Virus record (IMG/VR): IMGVR_UViG_3300034190_002622
Span: 1-31,503 of that record
Origin: a virus
Length of the DNA: 31,503 nt
Strand: one strand, 5' to 3'
Shown here: positions 11,998 to 19,872 of the stretch, piece by piece
Numbering within the stretch: position 1 is the stretch's first letter
Layout of the letters: each line of letters begins with the position of its first letter
Position numbers and translations under genes: made by a program
The notes under the pieces: model-generated
The model's input: the letters and a program-made list of their open reading frames with translations, nothing else
Told to the model about the DNA's origin: nothing
Databases searched by the model: none

Positions 11998-12086
11998 TAA
12001 TGAACAACAATCAATGCGACTATAGCATTGTTATTTTTGTGAATGAATGGATAAATCTTGGGTGAAGCGAAGCGAACTATATGCAC
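11998..12086 (+). promoter_or_regulatory. Duplicated structured leader element, copy B
   Basis: It begins TAATGAACAA 19 nt after the -10 of its promoter. It continues with a hairpin (12012-12017/12025-12030, CAATGC-GACTATA-GCATTG), TTTGTGAATGAATG (12036-12049), a CTTGGGTGAA core, and GAACTATATGCAC (12074-12086). AAGGAGAGG and the ATG at 12106 follow. Compared with copy A the hairpin keeps its shape but has one pair swapped (A-T to T-A), evidence that the RNA structure matters. GGTG and CACT can form a second short stem, matching GGTG/CACC in copy A. Confidence 0.7.
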
Positions 12087-12105
12087 TACTATTAAGGAGA
12101 GGACC

Positions 12106-12873
12106 ATGTCGCACTATGATGAAGAATACGAGAAAGCAATACAAGAAGCTAGTGTTAATATTAGGAATGAACACAAAGATGGGAGCATACATATTAATAC
12201 TGTTGAAGAAGCTGATGACTATATAAACTCACTAAAGAGTGCTCATATAGTAGGTCACATCACTGAAAAAGATTTGTTAGACAGTATAGATGAATACAAA
12301 GCACACGCTGATTTAATAACCGACCCTTGGAATCCTATGTATAACGCTCCTGAACCTAACATAGTAGACTCTCTTAATCCTTGGTATAATAGATTAGAAG
12401 AGATGGAATCAACCCCTTTGAAAGAAACCAAAGGTAAAGCTCATGATGCTAGATACTGTTACTTGTATGATATAGCTAAAGTGGTTTTTGACCATGAAAA
12501 TTCAGATATAAGTCAGAAATATATTGACATTGGTGAAATGTTAGCTATAATAGTAGAGAGTGTTGAAGATAATAATGTAGCTAACGCAGAGTATTATTGT
12601 TCTGAGATACTGAACAATTTAATCAATGAACGTACATTACATGAGTTAGTAGGAGTTAGAGCACACGCATTAAGCTCTGGTAAGTATACATTAGATGGGT
12701 ATAGAGGTGAGATAGATGTTAAGTTGTTATTAGATGCAGCTGCTAGACACTTCTTAAAGATATTATTTGTTGATAAAACAGATGAAGAGAGTGGGTTTAG
12801 TCATGATGCACATATAGCAGCTAATGTTATAATGGTACATACACAATTGAGGTTACACCATGAGAGAGATTAA
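12106..12873 (+). CDS. dATP/dGTP pyrophosphohydrolase-like domain protein
   Basis: The protein has 255 residues from the ATG at 12106 after AAGGAGAGG. A TTG at 12058 in the same frame would place the start inside the structured leader and is rejected. The N-terminal half is acidic and unrecognised. The C-terminal segment LLLDAAARHFLKILFVDKTD followed by EESGFSHDAHIAANVIMV matches the metal-binding core of the phage dATP/dGTP diphosphohydrolase-type family (DUF5664: 'LLxAAxRHxxxxxxGEDxDxESGxxHLAHAxxNL'). Such enzymes hydrolyse purine dNTPs to dNMP and PPi. This is a partial match in a longer protein, so the activity is a prediction. No PurZ-like gene accompanies it. Confidence 0.5.
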   Translation: MSHYDEEYEKAIQEASVNIRNEHKDGSIHINTVEEADDYINSLKSAHIVGHITEKDLLDSIDEYKAHADLITDPWNPMYNAPEPNIVDSLNPWYNRLEEMESTPLKETKGKAHDARYCYLYDIAKVVFDHENSDISQKYIDIGEMLAIIVESVEDNNVANAEYYCSEILNNLINERTLHELVGVRAHALSSGKYTLDGYRGEIDVKLLLDAAARHFLKILFVDKTDEESGFSHDAHIAANVIMVHTQLRLHHERD

Positions 12874-13252
12874 ATTTAGGGAGTATATACTTGAGAACGA
12901 GGGTAAGGTTACTAGAAACGAGTGGAGAGATATAGCACATGAACCTATGGGGACCTTGTATAATACTTGCCATAACATAATAGTGCAATATACAGGATTA
13001 AAAGATAAGAATGGTGTAGAGATATATGAAGGGGATATAGTAGGAGAATATCCTCAATACCCTGGAGACAGTGGGAATTATTGGGAAGTAGTTTATTGTG
13101 AAGAAAAAGCTTATTTTGCTTTTAAAAATTTATGTGAACTAGATAGGGATAGTTGTTATGAGGCATATAGATTCGAAAGGACTCTGTTAGAGGTAATAGG
13201 TAATATATACGAGAATAAGGAACTACTAGATGAGAACAATAACAATAAGTAG
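12860..13252 (+). CDS. YopX-family protein
   Basis: The protein has 130 residues. The start MREIKFREY, the central QYTGLKDKNGVEIYEGDIV and the C-terminal LEVIGNIYENKELL are the three hallmark blocks of YopX proteins ('MREIKFRxW...QYTGLKDKNGKEIYEGDIV...VIGNIYENPELL'). YopX proteins are frequent in phages and prophages. The central part is a small beta-barrel, and the function is not established. Here it overlaps the pyrophosphohydrolase-like gene by 14 bp and the next gene by 23 bp. Confidence 0.9.
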   Translation: MREIKFREYILENEGKVTRNEWRDIAHEPMGTLYNTCHNIIVQYTGLKDKNGVEIYEGDIVGEYPQYPGDSGNYWEVVYCEEKAYFAFKNLCELDRDSCYEAYRFERTLLEVIGNIYENKELLDENNNNK

Positions 13253-13523
13253 TAAAAACAAAAAGCTTATCAACGAGATATTTGGGAATGATGAGAGTGG
13301 GTTTATTAAGATAGCAATATCACGTAACAGCCATGCTGATAAAGGTGAAGTTAGAATGTGGGTTAATGTAATCAAGAGCGGGTTTTTAGAACTTGATTAT
13401 GAATTTATTCTATCTGGAGGTTGCAAAAGTATCTGTGATAGTCTATTATTGAGATATGATTGGGTGATTGCTGCTTTCTTGAGGGTAGAGGAAGCAATAT
13501 TTGAGGAGTTTAAAAATGGATAG
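13230..13523 (+). CDS. Hypothetical protein
   Basis: The protein has 97 residues. Its start lies in the C-terminal codons of the YopX gene, and the end overlaps a tiny TM peptide gene by 8 bp. Mixed alpha/beta composition (MRTITISSKNKKLINEIFGN, VRMWVNVIKSGFLELDYEF), no cysteine clusters or membrane segment. I do not recognise the family. Confidence 0.55.
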   Translation: MRTITISSKNKKLINEIFGNDESGFIKIAISRNSHADKGEVRMWVNVIKSGFLELDYEFILSGGCKSICDSLLLRYDWVIAAFLRVEEAIFEEFKNG

Positions 13524-13596
13524 TTTTATGTTGTTGATGGTTGTTAGTTTTGTTATGTTATTCATGGGTTTTATTACAACGTTTTCAGCTGTTTAA
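13516..13596 (+). CDS. 26-residue transmembrane peptide
   Basis: The ATG overlaps the previous gene's end and follows TTGAGGAG. After MDS the peptide is one unbroken hydrophobic segment (FMLLMVVSFVMLFMGFITTF), Met/Phe/Val-rich. The stop lies 4 bp before the primase ATG. Real translation is supported by the ribosome-binding site and spacing; its function is unknown. Confidence 0.5.
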   Translation: MDSFMLLMVVSFVMLFMGFITTFSAV

Positions 13597-13600
13597 TTAG

Positions 13601-14356
13601 ATGGGTAACTTAATAAGTATGGGTCCTTGCCCTCATTGTGATGGGGGCCATAAATCCCCCTGCTACGCTGAGTATGTAGATGGGTATAAGTGTTTTAGTT
13701 GTGGAGTGTCTAAATCCTATAATAGCCATAGGATGGCTGTAATGGGACGCACACGCCCTACAATTAAACCAGGGCTTAAGCTACCTAAAGCATCCCCCAA
13801 AGTGAGTGAGTGGCCTGTGAGCATCCTTAAATGGCTTTATAGCTATTATGTGTTCGATGATGTTATTAAAAAACACAGGATAGGCTTTGTAGAAGACACT
13901 AATAGTTTATTGTTTAGTGTTGTAGAAGATAATCAAGTGGTGTTTGCACAAACTAGGGGTTTTCCTGCTAAGCATATCAGAGGGGTAGGGGCTAAACACT
14001 TATATAAGATAGATAATGAACACAACACTGTTGTTATTGTGGAGGATTACATTAGTGCGATACGATTAGCTGAGAACGGGGTCGATACTATCTGTTTATT
14101 TGGTACTTCTATTAACGATAGCGATATAAAACCTATCTTAAGTAGATGGGATAATATAATGATATGGCTGGATGGAGATGAAGCAGGGATTAAAGGACGT
14201 AAAACAATAGAAAAGAAGTTAAATATGAAAATAAACGAGTTAAAAACAAGATTTCCCTTGCGTTATACTCAAAACTGGTCTATATTTAGTGTAAGTAGTG
14301 AGAAAGACCCGAAAACTTATAGTGATACAGAAATCAAGGAGATGTTAAATGGATAA
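13601..14356 (+). CDS. DNA primase, T7 gp4-like zinc-binding and TOPRIM domains
   Basis: The protein has 251 residues. An N-terminal zinc ribbon is formed by C10/C13 (GPCPHCDGG) and C31/C34 (YKCFSCG), as in T7 primase. The TOPRIM fold is visible in VVIVEDYISAIRLAENG (catalytic Glu) and IMIWLDGDEAGIKGR (the DxD metal site). It makes RNA primers for lagging-strand synthesis. The helicase half of T7 gp4 is missing and is encoded separately at 15427. No good Shine-Dalgarno lies before the ATG, so translation is probably coupled to the TM peptide that ends 4 bp upstream. The 3' end overlaps another TM peptide by 8 bp. Confidence 0.88.
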   Translation: MGNLISMGPCPHCDGGHKSPCYAEYVDGYKCFSCGVSKSYNSHRMAVMGRTRPTIKPGLKLPKASPKVSEWPVSILKWLYSYYVFDDVIKKHRIGFVEDTNSLLFSVVEDNQVVFAQTRGFPAKHIRGVGAKHLYKIDNEHNTVVIVEDYISAIRLAENGVDTICLFGTSINDSDIKPILSRWDNIMIWLDGDEAGIKGRKTIEKKLNMKINELKTRFPLRYTQNWSIFSVSSEKDPKTYSDTEIKEMLNG

Positions 14357-14444
14357 TTTATTAATAGTTGGATTTGGTTTATTAGCTTTGGTTAATATTG
14401 GTTTATTGGTAGTGACTTTAGGAGCATTAATTGATGCGTTATAA
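14349..14444 (+). CDS. 31-residue transmembrane peptide
   Basis: The ATG overlaps the primase stop region after AAGGAGATG. The peptide MDNLLIVGFGLLALVNIGLL and its continuation are hydrophobic over nearly the whole length. The stop lies 11 bp inside the next gene. This is the second of two TM peptides that bracket the primase gene. Confidence 0.5.
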   Translation: MDNLLIVGFGLLALVNIGLLVVTLGALIDAL

Positions 14445-15033
14445 AAGAGTAGACAAATTATTCTTAAGATTGTGGGTGGTGGTGATGCTTATAGGTTTGT
14501 ACAACTTACATGACTTTTGTCAAAATAAAATATGGCCCAAGAGGGTGTTTAGTCATCACATAGTAGGAGTTACATTACCAATGCTGTCCTTAGTAACATC
14601 TAAAGACCAATTGGCTGCTGTTATAGCTCATGAAATCAGCCATATTCAGTTGCGACACACCTTACAAAGTAGCCATCATATCAATATGGAATATGAGGCT
14701 GATATATTAAGCTTCTATTATCTTAAGAGGGCTGGGTTTGGTATATGTGGAGCTACAAGGTTATGGGAGAAGGCTAGAGCTGGGCATATATCTTTGAGTC
14801 CTACATCACACCCTAATTATATGACTAGAGCTTACTATATGAACATGCCTGAGTGTAAAGATAAGCAACAAAAGGAAGAGGTAGTGACAATACAAGATGC
14901 TATTGATATCTTCAATAGATTAAATGCACATGTTGCAGGTATGAATAGACACTACACTAGATTTGAGATATTTTATTTTACTAACCAAGCTAATGCTTAT
15001 GCTGGTACACGTTATAAGGAGGTGCAGAGATGA
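14434..15033 (+). CDS. M48-family zinc metallopeptidase, membrane-anchored
   Basis: The protein has 199 residues from the ATG at 14434 (AGGAG upstream; the TTG one codon earlier is less likely). An N-terminal hydrophobic segment (LFLRLWVVVMLIGLYNL, 9-25) anchors it. VIAHEISHIQLRHT (64-77) carries the HExxH zinc site (H66, E67, H70), and MEYEADILSFYYLKRAGF (85-102) supplies the third ligand Glu, as in BepA/LoiP/HtpX-type peptidases. The SHPNYMTRAYYM element (about 129-140) matches the 'THP.xxxRI' motif of the same group. Proteolysis of membrane or envelope proteins is expected. It is unusual to find this between primase and dUTPase genes; it overlaps the latter by 4 bp. Confidence 0.8.
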   Translation: MRYKRVDKLFLRLWVVVMLIGLYNLHDFCQNKIWPKRVFSHHIVGVTLPMLSLVTSKDQLAAVIAHEISHIQLRHTLQSSHHINMEYEADILSFYYLKRAGFGICGATRLWEKARAGHISLSPTSHPNYMTRAYYMNMPECKDKQQKEEVVTIQDAIDIFNRLNAHVAGMNRHYTRFEIFYFTNQANAYAGTRYKEVQR

Positions 15034-15446
15034 AATTTAAACTATTGAGAGATAAAGCCAGTATGCCTTGTATAGGCACAGAACATAGTGCTGGTATAGA
15101 TTTAAGACTATCCAGTATTATTAAATCAGACCACGGAGTGTTTACACTAGGGCTGGGTGTAGCTGTAGAGATACCAGAGAATCACTTCGGAATGCTCGCT
15201 GTACGGTCCTCAATAGGGGCTAAAGGCCTTACTATGACTAATAGCGTAGGTATAATTGATTCTGACTACCGTGGTGAGCTTATGATGAAATGTACCTTTA
15301 AGCATAGAGGGTATGATTTCCCTGCGATGGGGGAGCGTATAGCACAGCTTATTGTAATCCCTTATCTTAAATCAGAAATAGAAATTGTAGAAGAGTTAAA
15401 CGACACTGTGAGAGGAGTTGGTGGATATGGGTCAACAAATAAATAA
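15030..15446 (+). CDS. dut: dUTPase (deoxyuridine triphosphatase)
   Basis: The protein has 138 residues. All five trimeric dUTPase motifs are present in order: I AGIDLRLSS, II RSSIGAKGL, III NSVGIIDSDYRGE (substrate Tyr and metal/base Asp), IV GERIAQLIV, V RGVGGYGST. It hydrolyses dUTP to dUMP and PPi, keeping uracil out of phage DNA and feeding dTMP synthesis. The start follows AAGGAGGTG and overlaps the peptidase gene by ATGA. The end overlaps the helicase gene by 20 bp. Confidence 0.95.
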   Translation: MKFKLLRDKASMPCIGTEHSAGIDLRLSSIIKSDHGVFTLGLGVAVEIPENHFGMLAVRSSIGAKGLTMTNSVGIIDSDYRGELMMKCTFKHRGYDFPAMGERIAQLIVIPYLKSEIEIVEELNDTVRGVGGYGSTNK

Positions 15447-16692
15447 GAAAGATATAGACATAGAGATAGATTTATTAAAATCTATGTCTAAACGTAGTAA
15501 CTTCGAAACATATTATGGGAGTATTGATACTAAGCGTATATTCCCATCTACGAAGTTAATGTTAAAAGATTACAAAAAGTATTTTGAATTATATGACCAT
15601 GGAGAGGTTGATTTTAAATCATTCTATACACAGTTTAACACATCATGGCATAATGACATGGATAACGACGATATAGAATATTATAGAGATTATGTATTTC
15701 CTGCTATAACAAATAGTGATGCACAACAAGCTGAAACATCTTTGTTAGGGTTGATACAGAAACAAACTTTAGAAGAAATTAACAAAGTGTGCTCAAAAGA
15801 ATTTGACATTGAGAAGATATCAGCTATACTTGATATATTCAGAGAAAAACACAGTCAAATTATACAGGAGAGTGACGACGATGTCTATACTATTGAGAAC
15901 ATTGATTTCAGCACGCTTGACAAGAGCAAAGGAATCCCGTACTTTCTTCCGGCTCTGCAAGAAAGCCTTGATAGTCTTGTTAAGGGTCAGTTTGTTGTTG
16001 TTACTGCTGATACCGGTGGTGGTAAATCTGCTTTTTCTATTGCCCAAGCATCTAGTACGTTCCGCTGGTTATCTGAAACTAAAAGCGAACGTCCTATATT
16101 GTATTTCAATAGTGAAGGGACAGAGGCGGACGTCTATGGGAGAATGCTCAGTAACTTGTTTAAAGAAGAATTCCCAGGAGGATTCGAACAAATCTTCAAA
16201 GAAATAGATAAAGTTAAAGAGATGTTAATAGCTAAATATAATCCTCAGAACTTTAAGGTGTTTCAACTAGAAGGCAAGACAGTGGGATTTATCAAAGCTA
16301 AGATGATGAAATACAATCCTAGCTTAGTCATTGTTGATATAGCTGATACGTTAGTGCCTGAAGAGAGTCCCACAACACTTAAGAAGCTTTATGATACGTT
16401 AAGGCAGATGAGTGGTACGCATTGCCCTATACTAGGTACAACGCAGGCTGGGGACATGGCTTACATGAACAAAGAAACAGGTAAGATGGAAACTAAGAAG
16501 TGGTTAACAACTAAAGACGTGTACGGAGCTAAACAAAAGGCTGGTGCAGCCGATACAATCATTGGTATAGGTGTTGAACCTGATAGTGATATAAGGTATT
16601 TGAATGTAGCTAAGCTTAAGCGTGGTATACCTGTTAAGTTAACACTAGAACTACAAGGTATATATAGTGATTTTGGGGAGGTAAAATGGTGA
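15427..16692 (+). CDS. Replicative DNA helicase, DnaB / T7 gp4 C-terminal type
   Basis: The protein has 421 residues from the ATG at 15427, which has AGGAG at good distance; a TTG at 15418 does not. Residues 1-165 form a helical N-terminal region of their own. The RecA-like motor follows, with Walker A TADTGGGKS (193-201), Walker B NPSLVIVDIADTL, and a sensor-type stretch PILGTTQAGDMAY. A late basic loop (AKLKRGIPVKLTL) is typical of DnaB-like hexamers. It unwinds the fork and should pair with the separate primase at 13601. It overlaps the dUTPase gene. Confidence 0.85.
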   Translation: MGQQINKKDIDIEIDLLKSMSKRSNFETYYGSIDTKRIFPSTKLMLKDYKKYFELYDHGEVDFKSFYTQFNTSWHNDMDNDDIEYYRDYVFPAITNSDAQQAETSLLGLIQKQTLEEINKVCSKEFDIEKISAILDIFREKHSQIIQESDDDVYTIENIDFSTLDKSKGIPYFLPALQESLDSLVKGQFVVVTADTGGGKSAFSIAQASSTFRWLSETKSERPILYFNSEGTEADVYGRMLSNLFKEEFPGGFEQIFKEIDKVKEMLIAKYNPQNFKVFQLEGKTVGFIKAKMMKYNPSLVIVDIADTLVPEESPTTLKKLYDTLRQMSGTHCPILGTTQAGDMAYMNKETGKMETKKWLTTKDVYGAKQKAGAADTIIGIGVEPDSDIRYLNVAKLKRGIPVKLTLELQGIYSDFGEVKW

Positions 16693-16702
16693 GGAGAATT
16701 TT

Positions 16703-16876
16703 ATGGGTTTTTGGGATGAAGACGTTGAGTTATTAGAGCAGGTTATAGAGGCTGCTAGAGATATTAAAACTATAGCCGATAAACTAGAAGCAAGTACACA
16801 ACACAAAGGGTTAATTAATGAAGAGGTGGAAGCTTTAATTAACGCTGTAAAACCTTTTAAGGAGATAGAATGGTGA
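16703..16876 (+). CDS. Small acidic helical protein
   Basis: The protein has 57 residues; GAGGAG stands upstream of the ATG. It is acidic and helical (WDEDVELLEQVIEAARDIKT), with no motif. It overlaps the polymerase start by 7 bp. It could be a small replisome accessory, as it lies between helicase and polymerase, but the evidence is positional only. Confidence 0.6.
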   Translation: MGFWDEDVELLEQVIEAARDIKTIADKLEASTQHKGLINEEVEALINAVKPFKEIEW

Positions 16877-19032
16877 ATGTTGTAGTGTTAGATTTTGAAA
16901 CTAGCACGGGTGATAAAGCTACCCATGGGCCTAGTGCTAAAGACCCCGCCAATGACTTCTATACGATTATTTACGGTGATAGCCCTGATAATGTCACTAT
17001 AGAACATAAAGAGGAGGGGTTTAAACGTAAGCTTCCTAATGGGTTTGTAGAGATGTTAGCTAAGTCTGATGTTTTAATAGGACACAACTTAGCATTTGAT
17101 TTAAGTTATATATGGCATACACAAGAGCTTAAAGACTTCATCTTAAAAGGTGGTGAGATATACGATACACAGACAGCAGAGTACCTTATGTCGGGACAAA
17201 GACATAGTTTTGCTAGCTTAGGTGAGTTACAGAATATATATCTAGGTACTAAAGTTAAGATAGATCGTATTAGTAAGTTATATAGAAAGGGTGTAGGTGC
17301 AGATAGAATGGTGGGAGCACAGCATAAATGTAAAAGATTCTTTGCTATGTATGAGCAATATTCTTATGATGACGGCATCACTACATTACAAATATACGAA
17401 AAACAACAAATAAAACTTGACAATCTAGGAATGCGGTCTATAATAAAGATGTATAACAGATATTTACTATCTCTTATCAACTGCATGAACACAGGAATCT
17501 TGATTGATACTGATAAATGTCAGAAGACTTTGAGAGAGTTTAAAATAAAAGAATTGGAATTAATGGAACAAGCAGGGGAGTTGATTAAGGAGTATTGGAG
17601 AGATGATAGGTTGCCTGATTTTAATGTTAATAGTCCTACTCATAAGAGTGCTATACTCTTCGGTGGTGAAATCAAAGTTAAAGTGCGTCGTGAGAATGGA
17701 TTGTACAAAAACGGAAAGCAAAAGTTCAAGCTTTTTGACGAGGTGGTTTACATAGAAGGCTTTAGATTGCCTTTAAGTTTAACTAGCGAATCAAAAGTAA
17801 ACGGAAGATATAAAACTGGTACTGATATTATAGAGAAGATATACAAGAAGAGTACTAACGAAGAAGCTAAAGAGTATTGTAGGTTACAGAAAGAAGCTAT
17901 GAATTTAGGTAAGATGTCTTCTACTTATTTAGAAGCATTCTTAAACTTAAATATTGATAAAAGGCTTTACCCTAACTTTAATACAACAGCTACAGCAACA
18001 TCGAGGTTAAGTAGTAGTAACCCAAACTTGCAGAACGTACCATCTAAGTCAGATATGGCTAAGAAGATACAAGGGCTATTCATAGCTCCTAAAGGTTGGA
18101 AGTGTGTTCAGATAGATTTCAGTCAGTTAGAGATTTATGTATTAGCCTGGTTATCAGGTGATAGCAAGATGACTAAAGACTTATTAGATGGTGTTGACTT
18201 CCATTGCTTAAGAATGTCTTGGTGTACTAGTATGGCACAAGGTAAGAGTTATGAAGAGATTGTTGCATTAGCTAAAAAATGGAAAATAAAAGAGTGGGTA
18301 TTAAAAAGGAATCAAGCTAAACAGATTTCTTACCAAAAAGCATATGGTGCCGGAGCTAGAAGTTTAGCTGAGAGTACGGGACTTCTTGAAGATGATGTAA
18401 AAGAACTCATGGACAAAGAAGATAAGATATATTATAAAGTAAAAGGATATAATGCTCATGTTTTATCTACAGTGGAAAATAACACGGAACATAGTACCAA
18501 AATGGGTATCCCGTCTTACCTGCTTCGAGGAGGAGTTAACGGCAAGAGATTTGATCAGAGCGGATACGAGCTGCTTCCTATCAAATCGGGAGATACTAAT
18601 ACGTATGAGAACGGACTTAGAAGAGAGATTGGGTATTACCAAAGCCCTACAAGAAAACGATACGCCTTCGAACAATTTGGGTCATTCGATAGACGAGGAA
18701 ATTTAAGACAGAACTTTAGTCCAACACAAACTAAGAACTATCAGATTCAGGGTACAGCTAGTGATGTACAAGCAGCTACAAGCGCAGCGTTGTTACATGT
18801 ACTATTACAACATTCTGATAAGATACAGATGGTAAATGAGATTCACGATAGTAAATGGTTTTATGTGAAAGAAGAGTATTTAAATAAGATTGTGCCACAA
18901 GTTTGTAATTTAATGGAATCTGTGCCACACTTGTTTAAGAAGTATTTGGGAGTAGATGTCCCATTTAAATTCCCTGTTGATGCTGAGATTGGGGATAATT
19001 TTGCGGAACTAACCGCTTTTAAAGGAGAGTAG
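16870..19032 (+). CDS. Family A DNA polymerase with 3'-5' exonuclease
   Basis: The protein has 720 residues. The exonuclease domain has LDFETS (DxE, near residue 8), GHNLAFDLSYI (Asp of motif II) and YSYDDGITTLQIY (Y-x3-D motif III). The polymerase domain has motif A DFSQLE (D416), motif B RNQAKQISYQKAYG (R480, K484, Y488, Y492) and motif C NEIHDSKWF (H659, D660, S661). Y488 sits at the E. coli Phe762 position and is Tyr, as in T7. Motif C reads HDS where nearly all relatives have HDE. It lacks the 5' nuclease domain, which is separate at 20066. As the only polymerase here, it is likely the replicative enzyme. Confidence 0.95.
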   Translation: MVNVVVLDFETSTGDKATHGPSAKDPANDFYTIIYGDSPDNVTIEHKEEGFKRKLPNGFVEMLAKSDVLIGHNLAFDLSYIWHTQELKDFILKGGEIYDTQTAEYLMSGQRHSFASLGELQNIYLGTKVKIDRISKLYRKGVGADRMVGAQHKCKRFFAMYEQYSYDDGITTLQIYEKQQIKLDNLGMRSIIKMYNRYLLSLINCMNTGILIDTDKCQKTLREFKIKELELMEQAGELIKEYWRDDRLPDFNVNSPTHKSAILFGGEIKVKVRRENGLYKNGKQKFKLFDEVVYIEGFRLPLSLTSESKVNGRYKTGTDIIEKIYKKSTNEEAKEYCRLQKEAMNLGKMSSTYLEAFLNLNIDKRLYPNFNTTATATSRLSSSNPNLQNVPSKSDMAKKIQGLFIAPKGWKCVQIDFSQLEIYVLAWLSGDSKMTKDLLDGVDFHCLRMSWCTSMAQGKSYEEIVALAKKWKIKEWVLKRNQAKQISYQKAYGAGARSLAESTGLLEDDVKELMDKEDKIYYKVKGYNAHVLSTVENNTEHSTKMGIPSYLLRGGVNGKRFDQSGYELLPIKSGDTNTYENGLRREIGYYQSPTRKRYAFEQFGSFDRRGNLRQNFSPTQTKNYQIQGTASDVQAATSAALLHVLLQHSDKIQMVNEIHDSKWFYVKEEYLNKIVPQVCNLMESVPHLFKKYLGVDVPFKFPVDAEIGDNFAELTAFKGE

Positions 19033-19033
19033 A

Positions 19034-19147
19034 GTGGAGATAATTGACATAGGGTTTATAATTATACAAAGTGTTTTTATATGTATAGCATACCACCGCG
19101 GGTTTATTAAAGGTGTCGAACTAACCAAAGAAAATTTATTAAACTAG
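19034..19147 (+). CDS. 37-residue membrane peptide, GTG start
   Basis: GTG at 19034 lies 1 bp after the polymerase stop, with AAAGGAG 6-7 nt upstream. A hydrophobic N-terminal half (IIDIGFIIIQSVFICIAY) is followed by a polar tail (HRGFIKGVELTKENLLN). The stop runs into the ribosome-binding site of the next gene. One TM segment is predicted; function unknown. Confidence 0.5.
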   Translation: MEIIDIGFIIIQSVFICIAYHRGFIKGVELTKENLLN

Positions 19148-19158
19148 GAGAGTAAAAT

Positions 19159-19872
19159 ATGTTTCAAGCTGAAAAGAAAGAAAGATTTCATGATTTAGTA
19201 ACATTCGTATCTGTTAAGCCAGTTAAGAAAATGGCTAGAGGTGTGGAGAAGCCAGGGATTGAGATAGCTTACACACCAATCTATAAAGATGGTAGAGCAC
19301 ATACAGGAGCACCATGGACTAAAAGTGCTTTTGCTGATAGTTTAAAAAACTGTAAGAATGTACTAACGTCTTTACGTGAGGGTGATGCTATTACATTAGA
19401 ACTCACTATTAATGGTCAATATAAGAATCTAGCAGGTGTTATTGCTGGTCATATAGAAAACCCAAATAGAGTACCTACGAAAATCGCCACAAACCTAGTA
19501 GGTGAAAGAACACCTATGCCAGGAGTTAGGAAAAGCGGTGGTAATGATTACAACGAGAGAGCAGCTAAAGGACAAGCTTTAAACTTAGCAATGAACAAAG
19601 CTATTGCAGAAGGTAGAGGTGATGATGACGCTTATATTCTATCACAAATACCAAGAATGTTAAAACTAGGAGAGGCAGCACAAAATGCAAGTACACAACT
19701 ACCAGCAATTGATAACATTGTTACAGCACTTGGACAAACGGAAACGGTTCAAACAACAATACCAACAAATGCAGCTCCTCAAGCAGCAGCACAAAGTAGT
19801 GCAGTTGAAGGATCTACAATACAACAAGGAGAATTAGATTCTGAGTTAAATGATTTGTTTGGAGGTATTTAA
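19159..19872 (+). CDS. Probable single-stranded DNA-binding protein
   Basis: The protein has 237 residues. It contains beta-strand-rich stretches (ERFHDLVTFVSVKPVKK, AITLELTINGQYKNLAGVIA) compatible with an OB fold. A central helical, charged region follows, then a low-complexity Ala/Gln/Thr/Pro linker (about 185-220), and an acidic, hydrophobic-ended tail (GELDSELNDLFGGI). That flexible linker plus acidic tip is the architecture of SSB proteins, where the tip recruits partners. Its place between polymerase and FEN-type exonuclease matches the SSB position in T7-like modules (gp2.5). No sequence signature proves it. Confidence 0.5.
   Translation: MFQAEKKERFHDLVTFVSVKPVKKMARGVEKPGIEIAYTPIYKDGRAHTGAPWTKSAFADSLKNCKNVLTSLREGDAITLELTINGQYKNLAGVIAGHIENPNRVPTKIATNLVGERTPMPGVRKSGGNDYNERAAKGQALNLAMNKAIAEGRGDDDAYILSQIPRMLKLGEAAQNASTQLPAIDNIVTALGQTETVQTTIPTNAAPQAAAQSSAVEGSTIQQGELDSELNDLFGGI

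Noticed and set aside
12058-12105. TTG start extending the 12106 gene upstream
   Set aside because: The extension is the duplicated RNA leader element; the ATG at 12106 has a strong AAGGAGAGG site.
5265-19032. Introns or inteins in nrdA or the polymerase gene, given a nearby HNH gene
   Set aside because: Both genes read through all catalytic motifs without interruption, and the HNH gene is free-standing.
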